From the NCBI RefSeq assembly GCF_958298935.1, contig NC_084939.1, positions 24,434,001 to 24,498,000 on the forward strand: a stretch of DNA of 64,000 nucleotides. The letters run 5' to 3'. This DNA comes from Phragmites australis (Eukaryota; Streptophyta; Magnoliopsida; Poales; Poaceae). The notes beneath the pieces are model-generated. The model had not been told where the DNA came from, did no database searches, and saw nothing but the letters and a program-made list of their open reading frames with translations. Shown here one piece after another: positions 1-11,038 of this stretch (positions are counted from its first letter, which is position 1; the number at the start of each line of letters is the position of its first letter). The position numbers were made by a program, and so were the translations under genes.

Positions 1-435
1 AGCAAGGGTGAGGCAAGCAAGATGAGTACTGTGAACATGTAAAAGGAACTCGATTAAAAGAAGCTATGTCTTTGACAATTTGACGCACTTTAAAGATCCA
101 GAGATCTATCGGTGTATGCCCTTTTTCAGCTTCCCTTTGACAAGAGGAAAGGGAGCAATGGGCGGTCCCTGATGACTGACACACTTGACAAAATTAACAA
201 TAATAGAGGCCGTAAGGAATGAACCTGCAACTGAGCCAGTTCTTCAAGAAAAAAGGGCTTTAAGGCATTCACATTTCACAACAAGAGCTACTAGTACATC
301 AAGGCCGAGTCCCGGATATCATTGTTGTGCGGACAAATGAGAACTACACGTAGAACACAGGAACATCAAAATTGATTGGTGACAAGAAGTGCCATGGATG
401 ATGAGCATAACTGTCTGATAGGGTAACCGATCCTG
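1..435. other. Gene-less stretch downstream of the helicase pseudogene
   Basis: I see no coding region, RNA gene or repeat that I can support here. It lies immediately 3' of the minus-strand helicase relic and may contain its former 3' UTR. Confidence 0.4.
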
Positions 436-2836
436 CTATGAGGACTTCGAATTTTTTAGAAACTCTGGCACCACCCGGCCACACTTTGCAAGAACATCAC
501 CCAAAGGTTTTGCAATAGGGGCATCTGTGTTACAGATTACTGTGCACCTCCCCAGCAACCACATGACGGGCTGCCCCGGTGAGGATCTCAACATATTCAT
601 CCACTGAAGGAGGCAAATCCACGACCAACAGAGTCTCAAATTCCTCTACATCTGTCATCGCCATGTTCTCCCGGTCTTTTACAAGGACATTCACCAGCCC
701 CACACTGCACAAATACAGGTACATTTATGATGTCAACGTTAAGCAGATACATTTACAATGTCAAAGCTATGCATGGTAGTTACTCTCAATCAAAAGATAA
801 TGGGGTAAGTAAAATTCTCTAAAACTGAAACCCAAAGTCGTGTCAATAAGTATTAGTTGCACGTGATTTAGTTTGCATACAGAGAGTAGAAATGTAACCA
901 AAACAATAATGTTGTTTGGTCCACTGCATCTGCTGCATATGGTAAAAGAGTTGTCGTCTGAGTCATCAGTCACTGTGCAATTTTCCAGTCTAAGTGATGA
1001 TGATAGGTGCCACGCTTTCTTATCGCTTGCAGCTACTAGCAGAACCTTTGAAAAGTCTTTTTAGCATGACTTTTTAAAATCTTCTCAAGAATTTCCTTCG
1101 CCTGAAAATAGAAAGAGCTCATCAGAATATTAAAGTAACGACGCACGATGCGCTCAAATAATCTAAGCATTTTGAACAGCTCCTGCTCCAAAACTATAAG
1201 CCATAAAATTGATACACACAAGTAGGAGTAAGTGGTTAACTTAGCATGGTGCACGGTGGCAATGCGTATTCAGGTTATCAATGTCACACAACATCTATCG
1301 TTTGAGGTTTGACATCCTAAACAGCACGATCTCCAATAAGCAGGAAGTGCATCAAGTGTTACAATTAAAACTATGAAGACTAGAGGTGCTGAAGAAAAAC
1401 TACAGGAGCTCACTACCTATTCGCTATTGCTCTCCAAGTAGCACAGCACATAAAAGTCAACAAAAACATGAAAGACAAAGTAAGGAAGACGGGCACTTGA
1501 GAAGTAAAAGAAGCAAGTAAATACCTATTTAGTAGAGCTTTCAGACGAGCTCCTATAGTGGAATTAGTGAGAGTTTCGTCAAACGATAATTTATAGTTTT
1601 TAGCTCCTAGAGTGATTCCGTGTAAGTGATTTTTTAAAATAAATTAGATGTTGAGAGATGAAAAAACTAACTTCCGTTGATTCACTTCCGTCAAAAAATC
1701 ACTTACTATATAGAGTTTATCCCACAAAATCACTTTCAATCACAGAATCATTTTCCCTAGAGTTCAAGAAACCTCTCAGGGGTAGCTATAAGAAACTCCG
1801 GCTCACAACTTTTTAGTCTGATAGAGCAGTCGTGACAAAATGAATTAACACTAAATACATCAACTGTGATTTGGCATTCATACGCACTACACTTACAGAT
1901 AACGAATTTACAATCAACAGAGGATGACATAAATAGTGGAACAAAGCATGCCCAGATACCTGGTGTTCAATGGAAGCGCCAGGATGCAAGCTCACTGAAT
2001 GAATCCTAAGAGGCTTCAGGGGTTTGCATATTGATCGCACCTGCACAAACCACACCAAATATATCAGTAAATCACCAACATTTTGTTTATTAAACCTATA
2101 CAAAGAACGGCATAATCTGAACAGCAAAGTTGCAAAGTGACAGAAGTAACTTGCACGGCCTTTTCCTGGGAAGGGACGACGTACAAGAGGAAGGGGCAGG
2201 GAACGATCACCCCGAGCCTCTCCTTGCGACGATGTCGGAGGCAGTGGAGACGTGCCACGCCGTCTGCTCCAGCGTGGCGCACGCGTCGCTGGTGTCGAGA
2301 ACGTCGCACGGCGCCGCCGCGGCGGAGCAGTACCTCCAGAGCTCCACGCCCCATTCGCCGGCGCCGTGGATGCCACCGCCTTCATCAGGCGCCAACGCGT
2401 CCCGGATGGCGTTGAGGCAGACCACCAAGAACTTGGACGGCCGATCGTAGTCCACGCGGCCCTCCTCCCTCTCCGTCTCCCGCTCAGGTATGACCTTGGA
2501 CTTGGCCTTGGGTACGGCCTTTGCCGGCGGCTGCTTCTTTGTGTTTGTGTCCGTCTTCTTCTTGGGGTTGTCGTCCTTGGAGGCAGCGGCGGCGGGAACG
2601 TCATCGGTCGGCTCGTCGCTCTTGCGCTTCATCCCGCGACGGTCGTTGAAGGGGTCTTCGGGTGTGGGGAGTGAGAAGCACATGCCCTCGCAGGCGCGGC
2701 GCTTTCCCGACTTGCGGCGGCGCTTGGACGCGATGATCGCCGCGACCCGCTCCGAGACGGCATTCTCGCTGCTACGCAAGCGCTTCCGGCGCACCTTGTT
2801 GCGCTTCCGCGCCAACGCGTCGTCGCCGTTCGCCAT
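436..2836 (-). pseudogene. Broken DEAD-box RNA helicase-like gene
   Basis: The first exon (2836 down to about 2151) starts with ATG and encodes a basic Lys/Arg-rich N-terminus, then a region ending VVPSQEKAVQ. A second exon (1960-2040, clean CAG and GT borders) continues VRSICKPLK...HPGASIEHQ, a DEAD-type helicase core segment. A C-terminal exon (436-704) carries LLVVDLPPSVDEYVEILTG, which matches the family's VVNFDLP-DEYVHRIGRTGR region but lacks the HRIGR arginine motif, and ends with APIAKPLGDVL and VVPEFLKN. Another exon piece lies at about 930-1101. Frame is lost near 2225, near 1045 and near 534, each by a small indel. The exons that should carry the helicase middle, including the DEAD box, are not found between 1.10 and 1.96 kb. 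I infer a pseudogene of a divergent plant DEAD-like protein. Short assembly indels could explain the frameshifts but not the missing exons. Confidence 0.65.
1540..1800. mobile_element. MITE-like insertion inside the helicase relic
   Basis: AT-rich, non-coding sequence with repeated 'aatcactt' and 'aaaaaatcac' words. Its ends are loosely inverted (gagctcctatag on the left, reverse complement of aagaaactccgg on the right). It lies where the missing helicase exons would be expected. Terminal repeats are imperfect and no clean target duplication was found. Confidence 0.3.
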
Positions 2837-2843
2837 CGGCTAG

Positions 2844-4800
2844 TTGCTTGTCCGCTCCGGCGAGGCAAACGGAAACGGCAGCCGCCGGGAGGTGAGGCGG
2901 GAGTAAAACATAGCAAAAGCCTCCCTTACTGGGCCGGGTCGGTGGAATTTGAAGAGGGCCAGAGAGATGGTCGTGGGCTGCTTTTGGTCCACCAGTCAGG
3001 GTCGGCCCAAGCGAGTAGGGGTCGCAGGATGTGAATTTTTGTTATTTTTATATTTTTTTAAATCAGAAAATTGTAAATATATGCATCTGTTTCGAAAGTT
3101 CCAAATATAGACTCATGTAGTCCGTTAGAAGGTCGATAGGACAAGTTTAAAATAAAAAATATTATGTTCCAATGCTCTCAAAATTTAAAACGCTATCAAA
3201 TAGTCAGTTGCTACGTTCACATCAACAACAAATTAAGCTTTCAGTGGCAAGCAGACACATATTTCTGTTGTAGAGATTAATGAATCATGGGACAAAATTT
3301 GAATCTTTTTCTAGCCACTGACTGGTACAGATGATCCATACATGAAAGCTGAATTCAATGGTAAAATCGCGAATTCGCGATTGCAAATGGAAGTTCGTAT
3401 AGTTCTCCAGTCTGCTGTCGCAACAGAAGTGGAAGACTTAGAGAGAGTTCAGAGCACCAGAACAACATTCAAATAGCGTACCAAGTAATCCACAATAGTG
3501 ATGTCAGATGATGTGCCAGCTACAGAAGAGAAGTTCTAATGTCCACACAGGACTGTTTAGGGATATAATAAATCCTAAAAGGTTTGATTAGTACATGACT
3601 CAACTAAAAAAAATTTCAGGGCAGAGAAGAACAATAGTAGAATTCAGTACGAATCCCTGATATCTGTCAGGAATTGCATCATGCTTGGAGCTTTGTCAAC
3701 TCCTGCCGGAATTGAACTATTTCCTGCAAGATTCATATAAAATTCATTTGAATTCTACGTTCCAATCATGTTCCAATATCTGGTCGGAGATCGATCTTCT
3801 CCGAATTGCTGCACTAGAGAAATATAAAATAGCGAGCAGACATTTTTCAGTGGAATTGGAGGACTTCGAGAGAGTTCCGGATGAGTAGCACTAAAAATAG
3901 TATACCAAACCAACAATAGTGATGTCAAATGAAAAGCCAGGGCCCAGGAGATAATTGAAATGTCAATGCAAGAATGTTTATAGCTATTAGCCTATATATT
4001 TGATTTATTGATTGGCACATTATTGTTGCGATCGACAACGTGGACTCAACTCACATAAACGCGCTAGGAAAACGAACAACACTGAAGCTTGTGGCGCAGC
4101 TCAACTTGCGCCAGTTTTCTCTACTCTGTTACTCCCTAGTTACTCACGTTCTAGCATCAGCGTACTCGAATGCCATTTATCCGAGTCTTGTTGTCTGACA
4201 CAGAACCTACAAACGTACTGATCTCTAGTACTTAGACGGTTTAAAACAACAAGATTGATTCTTAGCAATTGCTAAACTACAAATAAAATGTTCAGGGCAG
4301 AATGAACAGGAATGGGTGTTCAATTAGATCAGATGATATAGAGGAAATTCATGTTGTAAGAACATTAATCAGTAGATCACCAGGCTTGTAGAGAGTAGCT
4401 AGCTAGAGATGGAACTGAAGTTCTGCCTGGTGAGTTTATCCATGGACTGCAACAAGATTCTAGCATTAGGAAACTGGATGTGCCTTGAAAATGTTGCAGC
4501 ACTACTGAGAGCAAGTTCAGCGTGAATCTGGAGGTCAATGGAAACTCTCCTTCAGTTGAATATTTTTGCCAGGTTGACATGTACTGTGAATCGTGTATGC
4601 TTCCACATCACACTTCGTTATTTAAGTAAACTGTTTGTTCCATATACAAACACAGAAGTGTTCATGATATAATTAATTCCATATGTCGCTTTATTTATTT
4701 CTTAGTCCTTGCCAGTTATGTAAAGCAGCAAGGCCGGTACAAAGCTTTAGCTACTTACATACACTCAAACAAGCTTTCTGTAAAGCAGTGAGACAAAGTC
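2844..4800. repeat. Gene-less region with a diverged direct repeat (about 3430-3525 and 3855-3950)
   Basis: No coding region with homology or codon bias is visible. Two segments about 425 bp apart share the order of several words: 'gaagacttagagagagttc' against 'gaggacttcgagagagttc', then 'agcacc' against 'agcac', then 'caatagtgatgtca' in both, then 'gccag'. They look like an old local duplication. Function unknown. Confidence 0.5.
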
Positions 4801-4970
4801 ATCACTGATGACACACCTGTAACTATATATTTTCGCAGTTGGCTCTGACAATGAGCTTAGTAGTGTCCATTGCCGCTGCCACCATCGTATCCAGAGTCAG
4901 AGCCGGAGCCATAGCTAGATCCTCCACCTTATCCACCACCACCTCCACCTCCACCGTCACCACCTCCGGC

Positions 4971-5519
4971 TTAAGTACCATCCTGCCCAAAGCCTCCACC
5001 GGACCCATATCCAGAGCCATAGCCTGAGCCGCTGCCGGACCCACCGCCTTGGCCACCACCGCCGCCACCACCATCCCCACCTCCACCACCAGTAGCACCA
5101 CCTCCATAGCCAGAGCCAGAGCCACCTCCATGGCCATAACCAGCACCACCGCCTTGGCCACCACCACCTCCACCCCCTCCACCGCTTCCATACCCACCAG
5201 CACCACCACTGCCAGCTCCGTAGCCAGCGCCTTGCCCGGACCCATACCCAGACCCTGCACCACCGCCCTCACCGCCACCACCACCACCTCCACCACCATG
5301 TCCATACCCACCAGCAGCACCTCCACTTCCACCTCCTTCACCATATCCTGACCCAGACCCATACCCAGATCCACCATACCCACCACCACCGCCACCGCCG
5401 CTACCGCCGCCGCCACCTCCTCCGCCAGGGCCGTAACCCAGCTTGCGGGTTCCACCACCGGTGACCATGCCTATAGTAAGGAGGACGAGGATGGCAAGAA
5501 ACAGATGCCTGGTCGCCAT
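4971..5519 (-). CDS. Glycine-rich cell-wall structural protein, truncated by in-frame stops
   Basis: The 182-residue ORF starts with a hydrophobic secretory signal of about 21 residues (MATRHLFLAILVLLTIGMVT), then GGGTRKLGYGPGGGG, a start typical of grass glycine-rich proteins. The rest is almost only Gly with Tyr/Ser in GGGYG, GSGYG and GGGGG blocks. It should be secreted to the cell wall or apoplast. The reading frame continues past the TAA at 4971-4973: 13 codons of Gly-rich sequence, a second TAA at 4929-4931, then GGGSSYGSGSDSGYDGG... ending at a third TAA at 4857-4859. Both early stops fall where the repeat phase predicts Tyr. The allele therefore appears shortened by about 38 codons, or is a young pseudogene. 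A TATA box lies 70 bp upstream, and the start is the only ATG before a good signal peptide. Plus-strand ORFs here are shadows of the CCACCG-type repeats. Confidence 0.8.
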   Translation of the reverse strand: MATRHLFLAILVLLTIGMVTGGGTRKLGYGPGGGGGGGGSGGGGGGGYGGSGYGSGSGYGEGGGSGGAAGGYGHGGGGGGGGGEGGGAGSGYGSGQGAGYGAGSGGAGGYGSGGGGGGGGGQGGGAGYGHGGGSGSGYGGGATGGGGGDGGGGGGGQGGGSGSGSGYGSGYGSGGGFGQDGT

Positions 5520-5588
5520 CTTGGCTGCTAGCTAGCTCGGTGCCGGTGTGTGTGACTTGGTTGTGTGGCGGAGTGAAGTGAAGTTGGT

Positions 5589-5598
5589 CTATTTATAG
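5589..5598 (-). promoter_or_regulatory. TATA box of the glycine-rich protein gene
   Basis: On the minus strand this reads CTATAAATAG, a near-consensus plant TATA box, 70 bp upstream of the ATG at 5519. That spacing fits a short 5' UTR. Confidence 0.7.
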
Positions 5599-5599
5599 G

Positions 5600-7146
5600 G
5601 TGCAACCGTGCATGGCGCGGTAGCTCAGTGTCTCTGCATGCTCCAAAACCATCAAAGGCTTGCACACGTAGAGTGTGGACTTGGACGCGTAGGATGCGTG
5701 TGAAACGAGGACCAGGAGAATGCAGTAGTGCTAGTGGTTGTTGGCGCCACTTTTTGACGTTTGGGAGAGCGGTGCCTCAGGCTACTTGTTGAGCTTTTTT
5801 CTCTTTTGCTTTTTTTGGGAGATAGAATTATTCGGTTTCTTATTGCATTCCGTCCATATTCGCCCATGTTCTACCTCATCTCTTATCACTGTTCTCGATC
5901 CTTTGTCAAACAGCTGGCTGCATTGCGATAAGAATCATGAGGAACAACGATCACATCAGGGCGATCCAGCTATAGCTAGACTTTGCAAGAGTCGTCTCTC
6001 TTCAAAGAAACTTTTTAGCTGATCAGCTAACTAGCAATTCGTATTAGCATTCCAAAATCAAAAAGTTACTTTGACCGAGGACCAATCACTCGTTCGTTTG
6101 TGCCGACTGGGTTCAGGCCTTGTCGTTTCCTTGTCGCCGCGCGCGCGAGCATCACACATGGACACGGCAAGTGTCTGGATTAACTCTATCTGCGCAAGTC
6201 AATCGTGTTCTAGAGAGATCGGACTCGGTGAGTTTTAGTTGAAAATTTTGTCTTTTTTGTTCTCATAGCACAAGTAATTATTTGAGCTGAATTTTTTTGT
6301 GAGTGAGATGATAGCATTCTCTACACCACATAATTTTTTAGAATTTTTTGATAGTATTTTGAATTTTGAGAACATTGAAATACAATATTTTTATTTTTAA
6401 CTTGTCGTCCTGCAATTTTTCAAAATAGATACATTTATTTGTAATTTTTTATTTAAAAATAGAAAAATTCCGCAGGATGTGATGTTGCTTGATAGTTCAA
6501 ACTCCGTTTCAGACAAGAGTTGAGAGGTGAAGAAACCGGATAGCCAGCAAATTAGGCCGCTCAAGGCACAGAAAGGCCGCTCTTGGCAAGAAACTTAGTA
6601 GCTATTGTTGGTTGAATAAGTTTGAATGGAATGAGATCGTTTTAGATGGGATGTAATTGGATGGAATGGTTTTAGATGAGGCGATACGAGTAGGTTGTTT
6701 GGTTAGATATATGTAATGATATGAAAATATGTTTAATTGGTTGTATGGAATGAAACAATTTAGTACAAGATTCTGTTTGGTGGTCTGAATGAGTTGATGC
6801 TGGATGGGCCGTATAGGATGATAAAAATAAATATAAATAAAGCATTACAAAAGAACTTATTTTTTTCCCATATAACCTAGGGCTAAAAATAATTTTAGAA
6901 ATTAGTCTATCACATAAGAAGAATATTAGTCAAATTTTTCAGATTTTGAGAATTTATTTGACACCTAACAATTGTTAGAAGTTACAAAGTAGTCTTTTTT
7001 AAAAAATTTAGTTTCAATTTTACACATGTTTTTGAGTGAATCTAATTAAAGCAGGTTGCACATGTATTATGGAACATGTAAAAAAAATTAGAATTTTTTG
7101 AGCAACAGAAGACTATGTGGTTCAGCCGAATTTGGTGTACGGGTTG
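5600..7146. other. Gene-less, AT-rich intergenic region
   Basis: No supported gene. From about 6600 to 6800 the words 'ttggatggaatg', 'gaatggaatgag' and 'atggaatgaaac' recur, which suggests an old repeat. I could not define its ends. Confidence 0.4.
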
Positions 7147-7261
7147 TGTTGGTGATATGAGAACCGGGGGTCCTCGAGTCCCGAGGCCAGGACGGTGCAG
7201 TGCCACATGGCGCCATGCCTCGGGGACCATCTCCCCGAGGGTCCGAGAAAAGCCAAGTCCA

Positions 7262-7511
7262 GGAGGGGTGCTCGGGGTCAAGAACAGTTGGTCCCCGAGT
7301 ACCCAGAGTTCCCCGAGGACCCGAGAAGATCCAAGTCCTGGAGAGGGTGCTCGGGGCCAAGAACAGTTGGTCCCCGAGTACCCAGAGTTCCCCGAGGACC
7401 CAAGAAATGCTAGAACCGGGAGGGGGTGCTCGGGGCCAAGAACAGTTGGTCTCCGAGTACCCAGAGTTCCCCGAGGACTCGAGAAGAGCCAGGTCCGGGA
7501 GGGGGTGCTCC
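7262..7511 (+). repeat. 79-bp tandem repeats in the first LTR block (four units)
   Basis: Units start at 7262, 7340, 7419 and 7498. Each begins ggaggggGTGCTCGGGG and contains 'aagaacagttggtccccgag' and 'cccagagttccccgagga'. The last unit breaks off at about 7511. The same unit occurs three times in each of the other two LTR blocks (7831-8067; 11154-11390). Confidence 0.9.
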
Positions 7512-7715
7512 AACTCTCAATCGCCGGCCATTACTCGATGGATATCCTAGCTAATTACATTTTTCAATGAAGAAAATTTGAAAGTACAAAGGAGAGTATG
7601 GTTCGACACTGGGCGACAGAAAACCATGTGGTGCCAATGCTGTGATCGGCCTCGAAGAAATAGGGCCACACCCGCAGTCTCTAGACCATCGTCTGCCAAT
7701 GGGCCTGGGGGCTGC

Positions 7716-8919
7716 TGCCGGTGATATGGGAACCGGGGGTCCCCGAGCCCTAAGGCCAGGACAGCACAGTGCCACATGGCGCCATCCCTCGGGGACCATC
7801 TCCCCGAGGGCCCGAGAAAAGCCAAGTTCTGGAGGGGGTGCTCGGGGCCAAGAACAGTTGGTCCCCGAGTACTCAGAGTTCCCCGAGGACCCGAGAAGAG
7901 CCAAGTCCGGGAGGGGGTGCTCAGAACCAAGAACAGTTGTTCCCCGAGTACCCAGAGTTCCCCGAGGACCCGAGAAGAGCCAGATCCGGGAGGGGGTGCT
8001 CGGGGCCAAGGACAGTTGGTCCCCGAGTACCCAGAGTTCCCAAGGACCTGATAAGCCCCTTGCCGGTGGACCCCGTAAGGGCTCCACGATGAGGTGTCGA
8101 TCGGTGGGAGGTACGATACTGCATCTAAGGAGGAGCGTGGCCGGTCACATCCAACCACTCCCCGCACGCCTGTCGTACTGAGTACGTCAGTCCCTGCCAC
8201 CGCCTAGCAGGGAGGCGTGGGCACAATTAATGCGACGAGTCCCATTGCATATCCTTCGCGAGGCCCAAGGAGAAAGACGGCTTGATCGTCGACGGGCTCG
8301 AGGCGTATCGCTTGTCGCCCTGTTGCATCAGACCGTGTCAGATCTACTATGACCGGACAGGCATGCGGGAATATTCAGTGGCTGGCCGGTGGGCCCCCTT
8401 GCACCTGCTAAAATTGGGGTGTAAAGGCCGACGGGACCATCCAAGGGGCGCATTTTCAACCCCCTATAACATCAAATTGTAGACCCATGATGGTTGTTTT
8501 CCATTTATGGTTTACGAGAACTTGTGCCCTCTTTCTGGACACGCCGAGCCTCCCCCCCAGTAGGATAAAAGGGGGGGAGCACTTCATAGAAAAGTTTAGA
8601 GAGACCGGCACCTTCACTTGAAGCTGAAGCCGAAGCTCTCAAGACGACCAAAATTCAAGACTTGATATCCAGAGAAAGGCATCCCAAGAGCATTAATAAC
8701 ACATCAGACACACAGGAGTAGGGTGTTACACCTCCGTGCGGTCCGAACCTGTCTAAATCCCTTGTGCTTTTACTCCTACTAGCCGACGATCATTCGTCCT
8801 ACCTAAGTCCCATACACTCGCATTAACCCCACGTACGAGGTAGATCCAGAATCAGCTCCCCGGCCGAATCTCAAAGGGGGTCCCTCAGGATCCCCGCTTG
8901 TGGTGTTCATCCACCGACA
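7716..8919 (+). repeat. Complete LTR (1204 bp) of the non-autonomous element
   Basis: Begins TGCCGGTGATATGGG and ends CACCGACA. The start carries one change from the inverse of the end. It contains three 79-bp tandem units (7831-8067) and a short conserved stretch with 'ccactccccgcacgcctgtcgtactgagta'-type sequence near 8155-8190 that recurs at about 11480. It is followed directly by the primer-binding site. Confidence 0.8.
7831..8067 (+). repeat. 79-bp tandem repeats in the complete LTR (three units)
   Basis: Units start at 7831, 7910 and 7989 with exact 79-bp spacing. They give proline- and glycine-rich spurious ORFs in both strands, which I do not treat as genes. Confidence 0.9.
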
Positions 8920-8921
8920 GC

Positions 8922-8939
8922 TGGCGCGCCAGGTAGGGG
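8922..8939 (+). other. Primer-binding site of the non-autonomous LTR element
   Basis: TGGCGCGCCAGGTAGGGG lies 2 bp after the LTR end. It begins with TGG (complement of a tRNA CCA end) and resembles the site used by the Tat element at 30.86 kb. I did not identify the primer tRNA. Confidence 0.75.
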
Positions 8940-11038
8940 GATTTCATCCTTGATCCCGCCTCGTTTTTTACGAGGAAACATAGCGAGCGGACATCGTCTT
9001 CAGCGCACTGACTCGAACTCGAGTGAAGAAGTGGACACCGGGGCCCATGGGGCCCCAGCTCCGGCTCATCCTCAACGGCATCAACAGTCGGCTCGTACGG
9101 CGCCCCCTTGCACCGGGGACAACGGCGCTGGGCTCAGTAGAGCCGCGGCCACCGCGGGCGGGCCGCCGAACCCGCAGCAAGCAGCAATCGTCCCTGCCGC
9201 AAGATCGGCATCCGGACAACGCCGAGCGCCGATACGGCGCAAACTCAACTTTGGTGACACCAGCCCTGGGAGTGCCTTGCGTGCGGCGTAAGCACTCCTT
9301 AGGCACCCGCCTGTCCAGGCTGCGGGGGAAACACCAGAGGGTCGTTGGATGATACCAACCCTGTAAGTTATCACTTGCTATTTATTTTTGTCACTCCTGT
9401 ATGAATCATTAATATACGTCCATATTACTCTTATTCTGAGTTTTTTTCCTCTGGAATTCATATGTTAATCTGCTTGGTGAGATGCTCGACTCGTGCGAGA
9501 AAAACACGCTCTCTCTCATTTTCCCGTTGATAAAAAGGATCCCAGTCGGTATGCGCCACAGACAGCGATTGCTGACCTAAGTCTGTTGTGGTAGGCTGTG
9601 GTGCCCGGCTGCATGGCAGTACCCCGAGCACTACCGAGCCTCTGGGGTTCTCAGGTAATCCTACCGCTCGAATATGAGTGGTCGGAACCGCCTAGACCCC
9701 AGGGGCGGGCTGTCGGTGCTCGGCCTGGTCAGTCCTACCCCGGGCACCACCGAATCATATGACCTCTTTGTCGTATCATTGTCTGTACACTTCGCCGGTC
9801 CGGGCATTCGAGAGGTCTCGGGTCAAAAACAAGAGCAAGCTATAATGAGTACCGCACTGACAGAGCGCACCAAGCAAAGAATCTTTACCTATTTTTAAGC
9901 TTACAGATAAATGCTCAAGAACCAAGCAGCCCAAGCACAAGGGCCTCAGTGCCCAGGGCGCTGCTGAGACTCTGGGGTTCTCGGGTAATCCTACCGCTCG
10001 GACATGAGTGGTCGGGACCGCCTAGCCCCTGGTTCAAGTGCCGGGTTTTGCAGTGCTCGGGTGCTAAAAGGATGTCCTGGGGGCTTAAGCGCTCTGCACA
10101 AGGGAATCCATGTTCTCGGGCGCCCCGAGCTCAGGACATCTACCCTTTCCTGGCCTGGTCAGCCGGAAGGCTGACACCTACTCGGTGAGTCACTAAAGTC
10201 ATATGAATTTCCTTTCATACATACGCAATAAACTATTGTTCCCGAGTTATCCTCGGGACCCTCGTATGCGAATCTGTTCGGTGAGGCAGTCTCCTCGCAC
10301 GCAAAACCCCGCCCTCGTGTTTGCTTTTCCGGAACGACAAAGACAAACAGTAGTCGGTGTACCGCACAGGCGGCGATGGCTGACCTAGGTCCTTTATGGT
10401 GGCTGTGGTGCCCGGCTAGCTTGGTAGTACCCCGAGCACTACCGAGCCTCTGGGGTTCTCGGGTAATCCTACCGCTCGAACATGAGTGGTCGGGACCGCT
10501 TAGACCCCAGGGGCGAGCTGTCGGTGCTCGACCTGGTCAGTCCTACCCCAGACACCACCGAACCGTGGGGACTCTTGGTTGCATTTCCACCTGTGCGCGT
10601 CTCCAGTCTATTTGTTTGAGAGGTCGCAGGGCGAAAAGCGTTCACTGGTCGTGGCGTGTACCGTGCCAGGTGGACTCGTTTCCCGAGCAAGGAAATTCCC
10701 GTGCCAGGCGTACTTGCAAGCACCCGGGGGCTGCGTGCCCTCGGCACCGGATCCCACGCGAGGGCTCGGGGGCTGGATGCTCAGGTGGTCCTGCTTGTCG
10801 AGCACGAGTGGCCGGGGCAACCTATGTTCTCGGGGGTGAACTGCCGGTGCTCGGCCTGGTCAGTGCATCCCGGGACATCTGTACAAACAAAATCGAGGAA
10901 GGAGAAGTACAAAGGAGAGTACGGTTCGACACCGGGTGACCGAAAGCCACGTGGCACCAATGCTGTGATTAGCCTCGAAGAAATAGGGCCCCACCCGCAG
11001 TCTCTGGACCATCGCTTGTCGATGGGCCCGGGGGCTGC
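8940..11038 (+). repeat. Internal region of the non-autonomous element, with large internal repeats
   Basis: A roughly 240-bp block starting 'gtgcccggct' at 9601 recurs at 10408 (offset 807 bp), and a shorter copy lies at about 9953-10060. Shared words include 'ctctggggttctc' and 'gtaatcctaccgctcg'. Flanking sequence (9370-9600 and 10200-10400) also matches loosely, so the repeat may be a diverged duplication of about 800 bp. A 113-codon ORF right after the primer site (8950-9291) could be a gag remnant, but I recognise no domain in it. Confidence 0.7.

Noticed and set aside
4823..5458. Minus-strand 211-codon Val/Ala-rich ORF and plus-strand Thr-rich ORFs
   Set aside because: They are alternative frames of the glycine-rich repeat; only the frame with the signal peptide and GGGYG pattern makes sense.
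7115..8200. Long ORFs on both strands rich in PRVPRVPRGPE and similar repeats
   Set aside because: They are frame copies of the 79-bp GC-rich LTR repeats, open in several frames at once, with no independent coding signal.
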